A DNA stretch of 64,000 nucleotides from JAKZVK01 sp965261065 (GCA_965261065.1 OZ253444.1:1240001-1304000); one strand, 5' to 3'; positions 1 through 9,229 are shown, counted from the first letter of the stretch. The notes: generated from the sequence alone by a model not told the origin. Numbers and translations: made by a program.

Positions 1-281
1 ACGCCCGCGGCGATTTGGTGGCCCACGGCTATCTCCGCTCGGCGCAGCTCATAGGTTTTTTGCAGGTTCAGCCAGACCTGCGGCGTCGTCCCGAAATAAC
101 GCGCCAGCCGGAGTGCCGTGTCGGCGGTCACGCCGCGCTGCCCGTGCAGGATCGCCGTGATCCGGTTCACCGGCACATCCAGCGCCTTGGACAACGCATT
201 GGCCGACAGCCCGAGTGCCTGGAGTTCGTCCCGCAAGATCTCTCCTGGATGCACCGGCCGCATACCGTTGTTTACGGTCAT
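1..281 (-). CDS. higA: HigA-type antitoxin (partial, C-terminus outside window)
   Basis: XRE-family helix-turn-helix antitoxin of the HigA/VapI type, expected to neutralise the adjacent HigB and repress the operon. The visible 93 codons read MTVNNGMRPVHPGEILRDEL, the typical 'HPGEIL..EL' HigA opening, then a HTH (residues about 20-60, ALSKALDVPVNRITAIL) and the family motif 'RLARYFGTTPQVWLNLQ'. The ATG lies 12 bases past the higB stop, with an AGGAGG that overlaps that stop, so the two are translationally coupled. The gene runs off the left edge. Confidence 0.9.
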   Translation of the reverse strand, partial: MTVNNGMRPVHPGEILRDELQALGLSANALSKALDVPVNRITAILHGQRGVTADTALRLARYFGTTPQVWLNLQKTYELRRAEIAVGHQIAAG

Positions 282-293
282 CGGTTCAACCTC

Positions 294-572
294 CTAGTGA
301 TAGTCCACGATCGCCACCTCGCCAGGCCCATCATCGTCCCACCGGAAACAAATCCGCCATTGCGCGTTGATCCGGATACTGTACTGCCCGGCCCGGTCGC
401 CCCGCAGGGCCTCCAGGCGGTTGCTCGGTAAGCCAGCCAGGTCCTGGAGGGCTTCCGCGCTGTCTAGATAGGTGAGCCGGCGCACGGCCTGATCGGCGAA
501 CCCCTGGAATGCCGGGACACGATGCCCTTCGAAGAACCGCCGGGTGTTCCGGTCCCTGAAGCTGCGGATCAT
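294..572 (-). CDS. higB: HigB-type toxin (RelE/ParE superfamily)
   Basis: 92-residue ribosome-dependent mRNA interferase-like toxin, first gene of a higB-higA operon (toxin first, as is usual for this type). The sequence starts MIRSFRDRNTRRFFEG and carries the family features 'LPSNRLEALRGDRAGQYSIRIN' and 'WRICFRW', ending in 'VAIVDYH'. Length is normal for HigB/GraT. No lesion is visible. Whether the pair is active cannot be told from sequence. Confidence 0.9.
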   Translation of the reverse strand: MIRSFRDRNTRRFFEGHRVPAFQGFADQAVRRLTYLDSAEALQDLAGLPSNRLEALRGDRAGQYSIRINAQWRICFRWDDDGPGEVAIVDYH

Positions 573-1317
573 AGCCCGTCACCATTATAGATTTTATGAC
601 ATACGTAAATGATTAGGGCTGCGTGCGAGCGAAGGACGCCCACATCGATGGCCTGGGAGTTTTAATTCAGTCGGTGCAGCTGGGCTCCTGAAGATTCAGT
701 GGCCCTCTCTCCGAAGGTGATTTGGGGGAGAAACGGGGTCCCGAATGGACGTGGAAAACTCCTTCGAATCACACAACAGGGCGCTGAGGATTTCGTCAAG
801 CCTTTGAAACCAGGCGGGTTGGGAGGGGATGGGGGAAGCTTCTGCTCTACTACACGTTAGGGAGCGATCCGGCATTATGGCCTGCCCGGGAGGCGGCGGG
901 AGGGGGGGTTGATCACGCATGATAAAGGATATTATCATTCATATAAAAAGGGGGTTAAGAGCGAAGCCCCGGAATGCGACCGTGACGGGATTCGAGGTGG
1001 TGCCCGGTGGGGGTGACGACCACGTTGACCTTGCCCGCCCCCGCTAAGCTCCGCGGCAGCGGACTGATGTTGACCTGATCTAGGCCAACTCCATGGCTTA
1101 TTGTCCTTAGCTGGCCGAGGCCCGTCCGGTGATGGTGGACCGCTGATCGATGGACTCTTCCGCCTTGCCGTGGCAGGACAACGAAGAGCCAAGGTCTACG
1201 AAATCACCACCCTCTATTGTGGTGATCGACTGCCGGATTGACTTCTCCAGCCAATCCTTCATAAATCGCACGGCAGAGAGAATTGCATAGCCCTGCCGTC
1301 ACCAGCTAACTGTTCAG
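573..1317. other. Region without a convincing gene; one inverted repeat
   Basis: Short open frames exist on the minus strand (696-938, 935-1192) but they are proline/arginine-rich, lack a good ribosome site and resemble nothing I recognise. An 8-bp perfect inverted repeat, ATCACCAC (1203-1210) and GTGGTGAT (1219-1226) with an 8-base loop, lies about 90 bases beyond the stop of the parAB-like operon. It has no T-tract, so it could be an operator or a weak RNA stop. Confidence 0.5.
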
Positions 1318-1689
1318 TCAGCGATACTGGCTTACTGTCATACTGGCAATTTGGCTTTTATCCCCTTTGCGCTCAAGTTCTTTGAGCGCCATTTGAATCG
1401 CCTTCTCCACGATCAGTGATTTGGAAACGCTGGACCGCCCTGCAGTTCCAGCCAACCTCCGCAGCCTCATCCAGGCTTCATCGATCGCCTCTATAGTTCC
1501 GGGAGAAAAATAGTACGTAGCCTTGATTGGTTTTAGATTGCCAGTGGGCTGTCTTACTGGAGTACCAGTATACTGTTTTGTTGATATACTGGCTCGCTGT
1601 TTCTGGGGCTTGACTTGCTTTGCCGCAGGTTCCGGCTTTTCCCCCAACAACACGCCCATGATATTGGGCGTAGTTTTACGCTCCGCCAT
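1318..1689 (-). CDS. Small ParB-like partner of ParA (ribbon-helix-helix type, tentative)
   Basis: 123-residue protein beginning MAERKTTPNIMGVLLGEKPE. It overlaps the parA stop by 14 bases, so the two are co-translated. The N-terminal half is basic and unstructured (KQVKPQKQRASISTKQYTG); the C-terminal half (FSPGTIEAIDEAWMRLRRL... SVSKSLIVEKAIQMALKEL) looks like a helical or ribbon-helix-helix DNA-binding domain, as in many plasmid partition partners. A longer in-frame start upstream would lie inside parA; the ATG at 1689 fits the overlap better. Probable role: centromere-binding adaptor for ParA. I infer this from position and not from a recognised family. Confidence 0.7.
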   Translation of the reverse strand: MAERKTTPNIMGVLLGEKPEPAAKQVKPQKQRASISTKQYTGTPVRQPTGNLKPIKATYYFSPGTIEAIDEAWMRLRRLAGTAGRSSVSKSLIVEKAIQMALKELERKGDKSQIASMTVSQYR

Positions 1690-2422
1690 TTTGAATCCTC
1701 TCGGTGAGCTTTCGGTAGTCTTGAGCCCCTGCCGATCTTGGGGCGTATTCAAAAATGGTCTGGCTGTGGTCTGGGGCCTCAGACAGACGTACGTTATAGC
1801 GGATTGGTGGACAGAGTTTGTCCCCCCAGTAGGCTTCAAGTTGAGCAAGGATCTCCGCTGATTTCTTCACTCGACGGTCGAAAAAGGTAGGCAGTACGTA
1901 CTGAAGCATGATGGTGGGATTGTACTTCTGGATTGATTCAATGTTGCCGATGAACTCGACGAGTCCTTGGATCGTGAGGATCTCTAGGGAAACGGGGGCT
2001 AAGACCTCAGTTGCGTAGAACAAAACATTGACAGTCAAAGGGTCCCAGCCGGGAGCCGTATCGAAAATAACGAAGTCGTACTGACCTTCGATTGAATCAA
2101 GAGCCTCGGCAAGGGTCCGCTCAGACCCGAAATCCTTGCGAGCGATAAGCCGGCGGGCGCCCGCTAGCGCTCTACCGCCAGCCAACAAGTAAAGATTTGG
2201 TCTGGCTTCAACCACCGCCGTCTCAGGCTTCGCGGCTTGAGAAATGACCTCTGCAAGCCCATGCTCGGGCTTCAGTCCGAGCATTTGACCAGCCTGCCCT
2301 TGGCTGTCAGCATCAACCACAAGGACACGTGCCCCTTGCAGCGCTAGGCCGGCTGCCAGGTTCACTGTTGTGGTTGTCTTGCCGGTTCCTCCCTTGGTGA
2401 TGCTTACGGCGAGCTTTCTCAT
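1676..2422 (-). CDS. parA: ParA-family partition ATPase
   Basis: 248-residue Walker-type ATPase of the ParA/Soj family that segregates plasmids or chromosome regions on the nucleoid. The start MRKLAVSITKGGTGKTTTTV carries the deviant Walker A motif KGGTGKT (residues 10-16). Then come 'VLVVDADSQGQAGQML' (A' region) and 'YDFVIFDTAPGWDPLT' (Walker B). The frame extends further upstream into IS sequence, but the ATG at 2422 gives the canonical ParA N-terminus. It is followed by an overlapping small partner gene. With the RepA genes at 18.7-19.5 and 34-35 kb it indicates plasmid-derived DNA. Confidence 0.93.
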   Translation of the reverse strand: MRKLAVSITKGGTGKTTTTVNLAAGLALQGARVLVVDADSQGQAGQMLGLKPEHGLAEVISQAAKPETAVVEARPNLYLLAGGRALAGARRLIARKDFGSERTLAEALDSIEGQYDFVIFDTAPGWDPLTVNVLFYATEVLAPVSLEILTIQGLVEFIGNIESIQKYNPTIMLQYVLPTFFDRRVKKSAEILAQLEAYWGDKLCPPIRYNVRLSEAPDHSQTIFEYAPRSAGAQDYRKLTERIQNGGA

Positions 2423-2444
2423 GAGAACTACTTGCCAGCATAAC

Positions 2445-2450
2445 ATTATA
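2445..2450 (-). promoter_or_regulatory. Possible -10 box of the parA operon
   Basis: TATAAT on the minus strand 22 bases upstream of the parA ATG. A matching -35 is poor (ACACTA/CACTAG at the right distance), and the region upstream has been replaced by IS ends, so the native promoter may be damaged or altered. Confidence 0.35.
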
Positions 2451-2481
2451 CCGTTGTACTGATATACTAGTGTAGTGCGTC

Positions 2482-4079
2482 TGTCAACGCCCAATAGAAA
2501 TGTCCCCCTCGGTAGCTCGATAGAAGTGTCCCCTTGTGTTTCTTGTTCGTAGGAGAGATATCGTCGTCGTCGGGGCTGTGGAACTGTGGGAATCGCGTAG
2601 CGATTTCCAAGGGGCGGTGGGAAGGGTGGAAAACCATCCACCGCTCCTCGAACCCGGTACTGCTGCCTCGAGAGATTTTCCACGCTTTCCATCCGACCCG
2701 GCATTTCCACAGCCCTCTTATGTATTCGCAGCCCGTTTTTTCAGTAACACAGCTCGCCGCCAGGGGTGGTTCGCCGCCGGCTTGCGCCCGCCCCCCGGAC
2801 GCTGCTGTGGTGCTGGCTTCGTCCGCAGCTGTGGCGTCGGCGTGGCGATCACGTCGTGCTCGATCTCGTGCCCGTCAAACCTCACCTGCAAGCTCTCATC
2901 GCGCCACTGTTGGACCGTCACCCGTGCCCCCGCCCCCACGCCCTGGTTGCGTTTCGGCTTCAACTGCAAACAACGATTCTCGAAACGCACCACCCGGTCG
3001 TTGCTCACCACCCGTTCGTACTCGCAACAGAACACCCCTCGCAGCTCGGTGCCGCGGGGGAGCGCCTGGTGAAAGTCCGCTGCCGCCGCCGGCTCACAGG
3101 CGAAGCGCTCGTTGTGCTCGGCCAGGTACTCCTCGTCGAGATAACGGTTCGCCGCCTCGTACTCGACGATCCCGCGCAGCCGCATCTTCTTGATCAGGCG
3201 GTCTTGGTGCGTGCCGTGATGGCGCTCCACTCGGCCCTTGGCTTGCGGCGAGGAAGCCGCCATGATCGTAATGCCGAGCTTGGCACACATGCGCCCGAAC
3301 TGCGTCTCGGGCTTGATGCCTGCCAGCGCTTCCCGCGACGTCGGCTGGCGCTGGTAGACGTTTTTCCAGTCGCAGTACAACGCCTTGGGAACGCCGTGTT
3401 GACGTACCCAGGCTGCGAGCAGATCGGCCGCGGCCCAGGTCGTTTCCTGGTCCGAGAAACGGCACAGCGCCACACCGGTCGCGTCATCGACGAAGTTCAT
3501 CAGACAGGCTTTCGGGCCGCGTTCTTCCAGCCAGTGGTGGTGCGAACCGTCGAGTTGAATCAGCTCGCCGAAGTGCGCTTTGCGTTGGCGCCGGGTGCGA
3601 TGCGGTTGGCGCTTGCGACGGCGGCTCCACAGACCCGCGGCGAGCATCCAGCGCCGCAGTGTTTCGCGCGGCACTTCCAGGCCGTGGTCGGCTGCCAGAT
3701 GTTCCGACGCCAGCGTCGGCCCGAAGCGCTCGTGCCCCTCGCCCGCATAGTTCTCGCGCACCAACTCGAGAACCTGCTGGCGTCGCTTCTGATCGGCTCG
3801 GTTCGAAGCACGGCCGACGTTACCGTGCACCAAAGCCTTGGCCCCGCCCGCACGGTAACGCTTCTTCAGACGCTTCGCATGGCGGTAGCTGACCTCCAGC
3901 AGCTCGGCGGCTTCGGTCAACTTCAGTTCCCCTCGTTTCACTCGGCTCAGCACTTCGCCGCGCCTCAACTCCTTGGCACTCATCCATGTCCTTCCCACTC
4001 TCGGCTCCTCCTTCGGAGCCTCAGAGTAGGGGACATTTCTATTGGGCGCTCAAGGGGACATTATCATTGGGCTTCAACA
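2482..4079 (-). mobile_element. ISNCY/IS1202-like element, copy 1, inserted in an IS630 end
   Basis: 1598-bp element. Ends are TGTCAACGCCCAATAG... (2482) and, inverted, TGTTGAAGCCCAATGA... (4079). Each end carries a second subterminal repeat of the 'CAATAGAAATGTCCCC' kind. Perfect 16-bp TSDs flank it: ACTAGTGTAGTGCGTC at 2466-2481 and 4080-4095. That 16-mer is the target plus the terminus of the neighbouring IS630, so this element landed in the IS630 end. Long TSDs are known for IS1202-type elements. Contains one intact transposase gene. Confidence 0.9.
2718..3998 (-). CDS. ISNCY/IS1202-like DDE transposase
   Basis: 426 residues: N-terminal HTH (ELRRGEVLSRVKRGELKLTEAAELLEV, split here for reading) followed by an rve-type integrase core with 'LIQLDGSHHHWLEERG' (first D), 'NFVDDATGVAL', 'ALYCDWKNVYQ' (second D) and 'SSPQAKGRVERHHGTHQDRL' (E). 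A second Met five codons in (MSAKELRRGE) is an equally likely start. Full length compared with the frameshifted copy at 14549. Confidence 0.9.
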   Translation of the reverse strand: MGRTWMSAKELRRGEVLSRVKRGELKLTEAAELLEVSYRHAKRLKKRYRAGGAKALVHGNVGRASNRADQKRRQQVLELVRENYAGEGHERFGPTLASEHLAADHGLEVPRETLRRWMLAAGLWSRRRKRQPHRTRRQRKAHFGELIQLDGSHHHWLEERGPKACLMNFVDDATGVALCRFSDQETTWAAADLLAAWVRQHGVPKALYCDWKNVYQRQPTSREALAGIKPETQFGRMCAKLGITIMAASSPQAKGRVERHHGTHQDRLIKKMRLRGIVEYEAANRYLDEEYLAEHNERFACEPAAAADFHQALPRGTELRGVFCCEYERVVSNDRVVRFENRCLQLKPKRNQGVGAGARVTVQQWRDESLQVRFDGHEIEHDVIATPTPQLRTKPAPQQRPGGGRKPAANHPWRRAVLLKKRAANT

Positions 4080-4083
4080 ACTA

Positions 4084-5250
4084 GTGTAGTGCGTCAAGCA
4101 GATTGCACCTTATGCAGGGCGGCACGTCCGCGCTTGACTTTCTCGAGGATGATGTCGGAGGCGGTCGCGGTCCAGATGAAGGGCGTGGGATGCTCGTTGT
4201 GCTGGGCGATGTAGTCGTCAATGGCGGCGACGAGCTCGTCCACGCTGCGAAACACGCCGCGGCGCAGGCGCTTGACGGTGAGATCGCGAAAGAATCGCTC
4301 GACCATGTTCAGCCACGACGCCGAGGTCGGGGTGAAATGAATGTGGAAGCGCGGGTGACGATCGAGCCAACGCTTCACAGCGGCATGCTTGTGGGTGGCA
4401 TAGTTGTCCACGATGAGATGAAGCTGTTTGTCCTTGGGAGTGCGGCGGTCAATTAAGCGCAGGAAGCGCAACCATTCCTGGTGGCTGTGTCGGGGCATGC
4501 ACTCGGCGATCACGCTGCCGTCAAGAGTGTTGAGCGCCGCAAACAGGGTGGTCGTGCCGTTGCGCTTGTAATCGTGGGTCATCGTTTGGCCGCGTCCCTT
4601 TTTGAGCGGCAGGCCGGGTTGGGTGCGATCGAGGGCTTGGATTTGGGACTTCTCATCGAGCGAGAGAACCAGAGCATGCTCAGGCGGATTGAGATAGAGT
4701 CCGACGATGTCGTCGAGTTTCTCGGCGAAACGCGGGTCATTGCTGAGCTTGAAGGTCTTGACGCGGTGGGGCTTGAGGCCATGGGCGCGCCAAATCCGTC
4801 CCACGGTGGAAGCGCTGACGCCGGCCGCGGCGGCCATGGTGCGGCGGCTCCAGTGTGTGGCGTTGGACGGTTTCTCGCGGGTGGTCTTGTGGATGATCTG
4901 CTGTACTTTCTGCTTCGAGACGGCAGGTGTACGACCGGGCCGTGGGGCGTCTTTTGCAATGCCGGCGATGCCGCTTTCGAGAAAGCGCGTGCGCCAGCGG
5001 GCCACCAACTGCCGCGAGACACCGAGCTGTGCGGCGATCTGCTTATTCTCGAGACCGTGGGCGGCCAGCAGGACAATCCTGGCTCGCAGGGCGAGACGAA
5101 CGGCGACTTGGCGGCCGCGCGCGTAGCGGTCCAACTGCTTGCATTGCGCTGTGTTCAAAGTTACTGGTTGTGCTCTTCGCATCCCATGCCTCCTGTTAAT
5201 AGAGACGATGGGAAGCCAATATAAGTTACATTATTTATGGTGCCCTACAC
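4084..5250 (-). mobile_element. IS630-family element, copy 1
   Basis: 1167 bp between TA dinucleotides within CTAG sites (TA at 4082-4083 and 5251-5252), as expected for IS630. Termini: GTGTAGTGCGTCAAGC and, inverted from the right, GTGTAGGGCACCATAA. Its left terminus was itself hit by the ISNCY-like element, whose TSD copies 12 bases of it. Its right end supplies the ATG that opens the radical-SAM remnant downstream. Confidence 0.9.
4094..5182 (-). CDS. IS630-family transposase (intact)
   Basis: 362 residues: N-terminal HTH ('LENKQIAAQLGVSRQLVARW', HTH_29/32 type), then the IS630 DDE domain with 'LVLSLDEKSQIQALDR' (first D), 'HLIVDNYATHKHAAVKRWL' (second D) and 'FTPTSASWLNMVERFF' (E). Differs from the 8028-9117 copy mainly by the one-base insertion that breaks that copy. 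Confidence 0.93.
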   Translation of the reverse strand: MRRAQPVTLNTAQCKQLDRYARGRQVAVRLALRARIVLLAAHGLENKQIAAQLGVSRQLVARWRTRFLESGIAGIAKDAPRPGRTPAVSKQKVQQIIHKTTREKPSNATHWSRRTMAAAAGVSASTVGRIWRAHGLKPHRVKTFKLSNDPRFAEKLDDIVGLYLNPPEHALVLSLDEKSQIQALDRTQPGLPLKKGRGQTMTHDYKRNGTTTLFAALNTLDGSVIAECMPRHSHQEWLRFLRLIDRRTPKDKQLHLIVDNYATHKHAAVKRWLDRHPRFHIHFTPTSASWLNMVERFFRDLTVKRLRRGVFRSVDELVAAIDDYIAQHNEHPTPFIWTATASDIILEKVKRGRAALHKVQSA

Positions 5251-6655
5251 TAGTTTGGCTCTACTCACGCTCGCCGGGGCGACCCTCGAGGAAGTGGATG
5301 TCGAGTACGTGGAAGTGGATGACGTCACGGCTTTCGTGCAGCGCCCGCGGATGGACTTCGACCTCGTGGCACTGTCGACCTACACCGCGCGCGCCTTCGA
5401 CGCTTATCTCGTGGCCGATGCCTACCGCGCTCTTGGCGTACCCGTGGTTTTTGGGGGCCTGCAAGCGTCCGTCTTGCCGGAAGAGGCTGCTCGGCACGCC
5501 GATGCGGTCGTGATCGGGGAAGGCGAGCTGACCTGGCCCCAGGTCGTTCGTGACTTCCAACGCGGCGGCCGAACAGGACTCAAGCAGTTCTATCGCGAGC
5601 AACGGCCAGGGCAGTTCGACTTGGCCGAGGCGCCGATGCCGCGTTTCGACTTGCTGACGCAAGCGGCCCCGGACGCCAACGGGGCCCGCCTCGACACGTC
5701 CGTCAGCGGCGAGATTAATCGACTGGGCTCCTACAATCGCATCACGGTCCAAACCACCCGCGGATGCCCTTGGGATTGTCACTTCTGCGCCGCCTCTAAA
5801 CTATACGGACCCCGCTACCGCATCAAGCCGGTGGAGAAGATCCTTGCAGAGGTGGATGCAATTCGCACATTGTGGCGGCGGCCTTTCATCGAGTTCGCCG
5901 ACGACAACACGTTTGTGCACAAGGCTTGGTCGAAGCAGTTACTGCGCGAACTGGCAGACCGTCACATCCGCTACTTCACCGAGACCGACGTTTCGATCGC
6001 AGAAGACGAAGAGCTGCTGGATCTGCTCTACCCGAGCGGCTGCCGTCAGGTGCTGATCGGTTTTGAGACGCCAAGGGCCTCGGGTCTCGAAGGAATCGAT
6101 CGCGCTAATTGGAAGGCGAGGCAAAGCGCCCGCTATCTAGGGGCGATTGAAAAGATCCAGAGCCGCGGCGTAAGCGTCTGCAGGTGTTTCATCGTCGGCC
6201 TCGACTCCGACACGGTCGACACCTTCGACGAGCTGCGCGAATTCATCGACCGCTCACGCCTGCTCGAAGTGCAAGTCACCATCTTGACGCCCTTCCCGGG
6301 CACGCGCTTGTATCAGCAACTTCTCGAGGAAGACCGCTTGCTGCATCCCGGCCAGTGAGACCGCTGCACGCTGTTCGACCTCAACTTCCGCCCGCGTGGG
6401 ATGACGGTCGACCAACTGGAAGACAACGTGATGCAACTCTGGCGCGACTGCTGGAACGGGGACGCCCTGGCGGCCCGCAAGTCGCATTACCAGCGTCTAC
6501 TGAGGGCCCGGCGGGGCACTTCCGAATCCCCCGGGCCCGACTCGGCGGCGTCGCAATACGACGCAGCGAACAAGTACTTCCCAGTCCCGGCAGACGGCGT
6601 GGCAACCGAAGACCGAGCTGGTATTCCCTACAACCCGATAGGGAGTTCGGCATGA
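5237..6655 (+). pseudogene. B12-binding radical-SAM protein, broken
   Basis: Remnant of a cobalamin-binding radical-SAM enzyme of the kind that modifies lipids, pigments or hopanoids. The first residues (MVPYT) come from the IS630 end; the native part starts at 'SLALLTLAGATLEEVD', so roughly the first 20-40 residues of the B12 domain are missing. The DLVALS...VFGGLQAS...VIGEGE B12 motifs and the cluster motif CPWDCHFC (CxxxCxxC, near 5765) are present. An in-frame TGA at 6356-6358 follows HPGQ where the family usually has Trp; the frame then continues (DRCTLFDLNFRPRGMT) to a stop at 6655. It overlaps the desaturase start (ATGA). Two lesions make function unlikely. Confidence 0.85.
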
Positions 6656-7440
6656 CGCGCCAACAGACCCAGTTCATCAGCCGAGCCATCATCGGCGTGA
6701 GCGGCTCGCTGGCAATCGGGACTCTATTTCTCTACCCCGAGAGTCCTGCCGCCTACGTCGCTGACGTGATCGCTCGCGCCTACCTCATGTTCGTCGGTAC
6801 CGTCATGGCTCACGAGGCGAGCCACGGCCACCTGGGGCGGAGCAAGGCGGCGAACTATTGGTGGGGCCGTTTGGCGCTGATCGCATCGATGACGCCTTAC
6901 GTCAACTTCCGAAAGACACACCATCTGCATCACGCCCACACCAACATCCCCGAGAAAGATCCAGACCACTTCGTCAAGCCGCGGACCCTGTTCGAGGTCC
7001 CGTTGCGCGCTGCACTGTTGCCGCACCAATGGTTCTTCTGGCTGCGGAAGCGGGGGTACATCAGCAAGCGTGACGTGCACGAACTGGTATGGAACTACGT
7101 CTTGATCGGCGCCGTGTATGCGTCGTTGCTGGCACTCGTCGGTCCCACACGCCTTCTGGGAGGCATGGCACCGGCGCTGATCGCGGAGTCCACCTTGCTC
7201 TGGTACGTGTTTGCTCTGAAGACCCACGAGGGATTCTCCACCGGCACTCCTGAGTCGCGGTCGCACAACTACTACGGCCGTCTCATGTACTGGTTCTCTT
7301 TCGGGCTCTCGATGCACCGCGCTCACCACCTGGAGCCGCAACGGACCTGGCTCGACCTGCGAAGCCACGTGGGTGATGCGCCCGACGGGCGCCGGCGTTG
7401 GCTCCCGCGAAGAGATGTTCGTCTGGACGCTCCCACCTAG
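6652..7440 (+). CDS. Membrane fatty-acid desaturase/hydroxylase family
   Basis: 262-residue membrane di-iron oxygenase. It has the histidine boxes HEASH (near residue 45), HHLHH (near 85) and HRAHH (near 223) that bind the diiron centre, and several hydrophobic segments. The ATG overlaps the stop of the radical-SAM remnant (ATGA), so the two formed one operon. The last 25 residues after 'LRSHVG' are arginine-rich and unlike the family. A +1 frame from that point reads VMRPTGAGVGSREEMFVWTL, so a terminal frameshift is possible. Substrate (lipid or carotenoid) cannot be assigned. Confidence 0.8.
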   Translation: MTRQQTQFISRAIIGVSGSLAIGTLFLYPESPAAYVADVIARAYLMFVGTVMAHEASHGHLGRSKAANYWWGRLALIASMTPYVNFRKTHHLHHAHTNIPEKDPDHFVKPRTLFEVPLRAALLPHQWFFWLRKRGYISKRDVHELVWNYVLIGAVYASLLALVGPTRLLGGMAPALIAESTLLWYVFALKTHEGFSTGTPESRSHNYYGRLMYWFSFGLSMHRAHHLEPQRTWLDLRSHVGDAPDGRRRWLPRRDVRLDAPT

Positions 7441-7495
7441 CGAGACAATGTAATACTCAGCAAGTCGAACTTCTTGGACACCGACGGAGGTTGCC

Positions 7496-8023
7496 ATGAC
7501 CATGCCACGCAACGTAAGGCCGCTGCGGGAGTCTTCCCACAGAACACGGCGAGATCGCGTGCCGGCAGCGAACGACTCAGCAGGGTCGCCGGCGGGGCTT
7601 TTTCAAAGCGGTGGCCGAAGGCACGCGTCGTCACCCGCTCCTAACCGTCGGCTGACTGATGTTGTTTGGGGCAGCGCGTGGATGATCACGGCGGTGAGGC
7701 TCATTCTGGCCGGGCTGCCGCCGGCCCTCGCAGCACAAGAGAACGTAAATGTCGATAGCACTGAGTCTGCGCAAAAGCACCCATCCGAATCCAGCCCGCG
7801 TTATCGGGTGATCGACGTCCCGCTCATCGTTGAGAAAGACCGCATAGTCCCAAGTAACACGTTGAGTGAAGCCGCGGCAGGCGGCTACCGTATTGTCAAC
7901 GCCGCACCTTTCGGCAGCAAACTTACAGTCCTGCTGGAGAGATCTGACAAACCGCTGAAGACCTATGAATACGTGATTCTGGACCCCAAGAAACCGGTCG
8001 AATTGTCAATGGAACTAGTGTAG
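7496..8023 (+). pseudogene. Exported hypothetical protein, C-terminus cut by IS630 copy 2
   Basis: A GGAGG eight bases before the ATG supports the start. A hydrophobic stretch at residues 63-80 (MITAVRLILAGLPPALAAQ) looks like a signal peptide or anchor after a long basic leader; an internal start at 7682 is therefore possible. The C-terminal domain (YRVIDVPLIVEKDRIVPS...) is not one I recognise. IS630 copy 2 sits in codon 174: joining 8015 to 9188 across the restored CTAG extends the frame as QLLVVTRC and stop at 9217, so only the last few residues were lost. Confidence 0.65.
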
Positions 8024-9185
8024 TGCGTCAAGCAGATTGCACCTTATGCAGGGCGGCACGTCCGCGCTTGACTTTCTCGAGGATGATGTCGGAGGCGGTC
8101 GCTGTCCAGATGAAGGGCGTGGGATGCTCGTTGTGCTGGGCGATGTAGTCGTCAATGGCGGCGACGAGCTCGTCCACGCTGCGAAACACGCCGCGGCGCA
8201 GGCGCTTGACGGTGAGATCGCGAAAGAATCGCTCGACCATGTTCAGCCACGACGCCGAGGTCGGGGTGAAATGAATGTGGAAGCGCGGGTGACGATCGAG
8301 CCAACGCTTCACAGCGGCATGCTTGTGGGTGGCATAGTTGTCCACGATGAGATGAAGCTGTTTGTCCTTGGGAGTGCGGCGGTCAATTAAGCGCAGGAAG
8401 CGCAACCATTCCTGGTGGCTGTGTCGGGGCATGCACTCGGCGATCACGCTGCCGTCAAGAGTGTTGAGCGCCGCAAACAGGGTGGTCGTGCCGTTGCGCT
8501 TGTAATCGTGGGTCATCGTTTGGCCGCGTCCCTTTTTGAGCGGCAGGCCGGGTTGGGTGCGATCGAGGGCTTGGATTTGGGACTTCTCATCGAGCGAGAG
8601 AACCAGAGCATGCTCAGGCGGATTGAGATAGAGTCCGACGATGTCGTCGAGTTTCTCGGCGAAACGCGGGTCATTGCTGAGCTTGAAGGTCTTGACGCGG
8701 TGGGGCTTGAGGCCATGGGCGCGCCAAATCCGTCCCACGGTGGAAGCCGCTGACGCCGGCCGCGGCGGCCATGGTGCGGCGGCTCCAGTGTGTGGCGTTG
8801 GACGGTTTCTCGCGGGTGGTCTTGTGGATGATCTGCTGTACTTTCTGCTTCGAGACGGCAGGTGTACGACCGGGCCGTGGGGCGTCTTTTGCAATGCCGG
8901 CGATGCCGCTTTCGAGAAAGCGCGTGCGCCAGCGGGCCACCAACTGCCGCGAGACACCGAGCTGTGCGGCGATCTGCTTATTCTCGAGACCGTGAGCGGC
9001 CAGCAGGACAATCCTGGCTCGCAGGGCGAGACGAACGGCGACTTGGCGGCCGCGCGCGTAGCGGTCCAACTGCTTGCATTGCGCTGTGTTCAAAGTTACT
9101 GGTTGTGCTCTTCGCATCCCATGCCTCCTGTTAATAGAGACGATGGGAAGCCAATATAAGTTACAGTATTTATGGTGCCCTACAC
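8018..9185 (-). mobile_element. IS630-family element, copy 2
   Basis: 1168 bp, one base longer than copy 1 and otherwise almost identical, with the same termini and a TA duplication in CTAG (8016-8017 and 9186-9187). The near identity points to recent movement. The extra base lies in the transposase gene. Confidence 0.92.
8028..9117 (-). pseudogene. IS630-family transposase, frameshifted
   Basis: Same protein as at 4094-5182, but one extra C near 8747 (GAAGCCGCTG against GAAGCGCTG in copy 1) moves the frame after 'MAAAAGVS'. The N-terminal frame (from 9117) and the C-terminal frame (to 8028) therefore no longer join. Could still act as a substrate for copy 1's transposase in trans. Confidence 0.9.
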
Positions 9186-9229
9186 TAGTACAACTCCTTG
9201 TTGTTACAAGATGTTAGGGCTGGAAGTCG

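Noticed and set aside
696..1192. Two minus-strand frames after higBA
   Set aside because: Short, Pro/Arg/Ser-rich, without ribosome sites or similarity; treated as non-coding.
1203..1226. Rho-independent terminator for the parA operon
   Set aside because: The stem is perfect but only 8 bp, half AT, and lacks a following T-run; left as an unassigned inverted repeat.
6356..6358. TGA in the radical-SAM gene as selenocysteine or a TGA=Trp code
   Set aside because: The position is a Trp in the family, the gene also lost its 5' end, and other lesions in the window use TAG and frameshifts; ordinary TGA stops end intact genes such as egtB (51171-51173).
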